DNA of 6,580 nucleotides from UBA1151 sp963579925. GTDB taxonomy: Bacteria; Chloroflexota; Dehalococcoidia; Lucifugimonadales; Lucifugimonadaceae. Under the pieces are notes generated by a model, which made no database searches, had not been told where the DNA came from, and was given only the letters and a program-made list of their open reading frames with translations. The stretch's first letter is position 1; each line of letters begins with the position of its first letter. The position numbers and the translations under genes were made by a program. Of this stretch, positions 6,125 through 6,580 are shown in pieces. Location: NCBI GenBank assembly GCA_963579925.1, contig CAUZJA010000160.1:1-6580 (forward strand), read 5' to 3'.

Positions 6125-6490
6125 ATGATCTATACCGGCATTGATCTGATCGAAATAGAACGCATTGGAGAGGTGCACCAGCGCTATGGGGCGCGCTTTC
6201 TCAATCGTTGCTACACGCCTGGCGAACAGCAGTATGCTCGGGGTCGTGCACCCCAGTTAGCCAGCCGATTCGCAGCAAAAGAAGCCGTAATGAAGGCTCT
6301 GGGAACTGGCGTAAAGGGTGTGGCATGGACTGAGGTGGAAGTTGTGCGCGAGCGCGACCGGGCACCGGAGATCGTGCTGCACCGGCGGGCTGCAAGGCGC
6401 GCTGAATACATGGGGATCAAGCGATTGGCGTTGAGCCTCTCGCACTCACGAGACTTCGCCATCGCATCCGTAGTGGCAGAGGCTGACTAG
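6125..6490 (+). CDS. acpS: Holo-[acyl-carrier-protein] synthase
   Basis: Transfers the 4'-phosphopantetheine group of CoA to the conserved serine of apo-acyl carrier protein, a step needed for fatty acid synthesis. The 121 residues from ATG 6125 match the family's usual length. Signatures are MIYTGIDLIEIERI at the N-terminus with the Mg-binding Asp7, RFLNRCYTPGE (24-34), the core SRFAAKEAVMKALGTG (47-62) with Mg-binding Glu53, and SLSHSRDFAIA near the C-terminus. ATG 6125 is chosen because family members begin MI-x-GIDL/DI; an in-frame GTG at 6113 would add four residues, and neither start has a good Shine-Dalgarno. It forms a tight pair with the downstream epimerase gene, only 4 bases away, an arrangement common in bacteria. 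It is transcribed away from folD. Confidence 0.95.
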   Translation: MIYTGIDLIEIERIGEVHQRYGARFLNRCYTPGEQQYARGRAPQLASRFAAKEAVMKALGTGVKGVAWTEVEVVRERDRAPEIVLHRRAARRAEYMGIKRLALSLSHSRDFAIASVVAEAD

Positions 6491-6494
6491 CGCC

Positions 6495-6580
6495 ATGCAG
6501 ATCGTTACCGCGAGTCAGATGCGGCAGGTGGAGTCATTGGCTGTTGATGCCGGGATTAGCCTTGATGACCTCATGGAGAA
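6495..6580 (+). CDS. NAD(P)H-hydrate epimerase (YjeF N-terminal domain) or bifunctional NAD(P)H-hydrate repair enzyme, 5' end only
   Basis: Only 28 codons plus two bases are present, from ATG 6495 to the right edge. The translation MQIVTASQMRQVESLAVDAG, then ISLDDLMEK or EN, has the beginning typical of YjeF/NnrE proteins (xIVTAxxMRxxExxAxxxGI, then LMENAG). These enzymes epimerise R- and S-NAD(P)H hydrate so that a dehydratase can repair it; many bacteria fuse both activities in one protein of about 500 residues. Whether this one is fused cannot be seen. The start is 4 bases after the acpS stop, with GAGG (6479-6482) 12 bases upstream inside acpS, so co-transcription is very likely. The acpS-nnr pairing seen in many genomes supports the call. 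Confidence 0.8.
   Translation, partial: MQIVTASQMRQVESLAVDAGISLDDLME

Noticed and set aside
6201..6462. Several minus-strand open frames
   Set aside because: They lie opposite acpS, which has all family motifs in the plus strand.
1..6580. CRISPR, insertion sequence, tRNA, phage or defence system
   Set aside because: No regularly spaced repeats, transposase motifs, terminal repeats, tRNA-like folds or defence domains were seen; almost all sequence is accounted for by metabolic genes.

Overview
The window looks like an ordinary stretch of a bacterial chromosome. It is gene-dense, moderately GC-rich, and carries SD-type ribosome binding sites, two likely TTG starts and a near-consensus promoter. 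Seven protein genes can be supported; the two at the window edges are incomplete. The set (split E1 alpha/beta pyruvate dehydrogenase genes with an E2, then an acetolactate-synthase-like enzyme, folD, acpS, and a YjeF/NnrE-type gene) and the protein style remind me of an uncultured marine or soil bacterium such as Chloroflexota (SAR202/Dehalococcoidia-like). That taxonomic guess rests on recall, not on a search, and is weak.

Layout. On the minus strand, read from right to left: folD (about 5978 or 6011 down to 5088); a 134-base gap with a good -10 box and an inverted repeat; then the pyruvate dehydrogenase cluster E1 alpha (4953-3967), E1 beta (3980-3003, overlapping E1 alpha by 14 bases) and E2 (2933-1665, TTG start). 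A strong GC-rich hairpin (1616-1646) follows. After it comes a thiamine-diphosphate enzyme of the acetolactate synthase/benzoylformate decarboxylase superfamily (1577 down to the window edge, C-terminus missing). On the plus strand, diverging from folD: acpS (6125-6490), then 4 bases later the first 28 codons of an NAD(P)H-hydrate epimerase-like gene (6495 to the edge). No gap between genes exceeds 300 bases.

How the genes fit together. E1 alpha/beta and E2 would form the decarboxylating and acetyl-transferring parts of a pyruvate (or branched 2-oxoacid) dehydrogenase complex making acetyl-CoA. The E3 dihydrolipoamide dehydrogenase is not in the window. The downstream thiamine enzyme probably also acts on pyruvate or a related 2-oxoacid and may share transcripts with the complex by read-through past the hairpin. 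FolD supplies one-carbon folates, AcpS activates acyl carrier protein, and the epimerase repairs damaged NAD(P)H; these are housekeeping functions.

I see no mobile element, CRISPR array, RNA gene, toxin-antitoxin pair or new defence system. The points most worth a second look are an apparent non-canonical AUC start for folD, the hairpin between E2 and the thiamine enzyme, an Asn-to-Asp change in that enzyme's metal-binding motif, and the inverted repeat in the E1 alpha leader.
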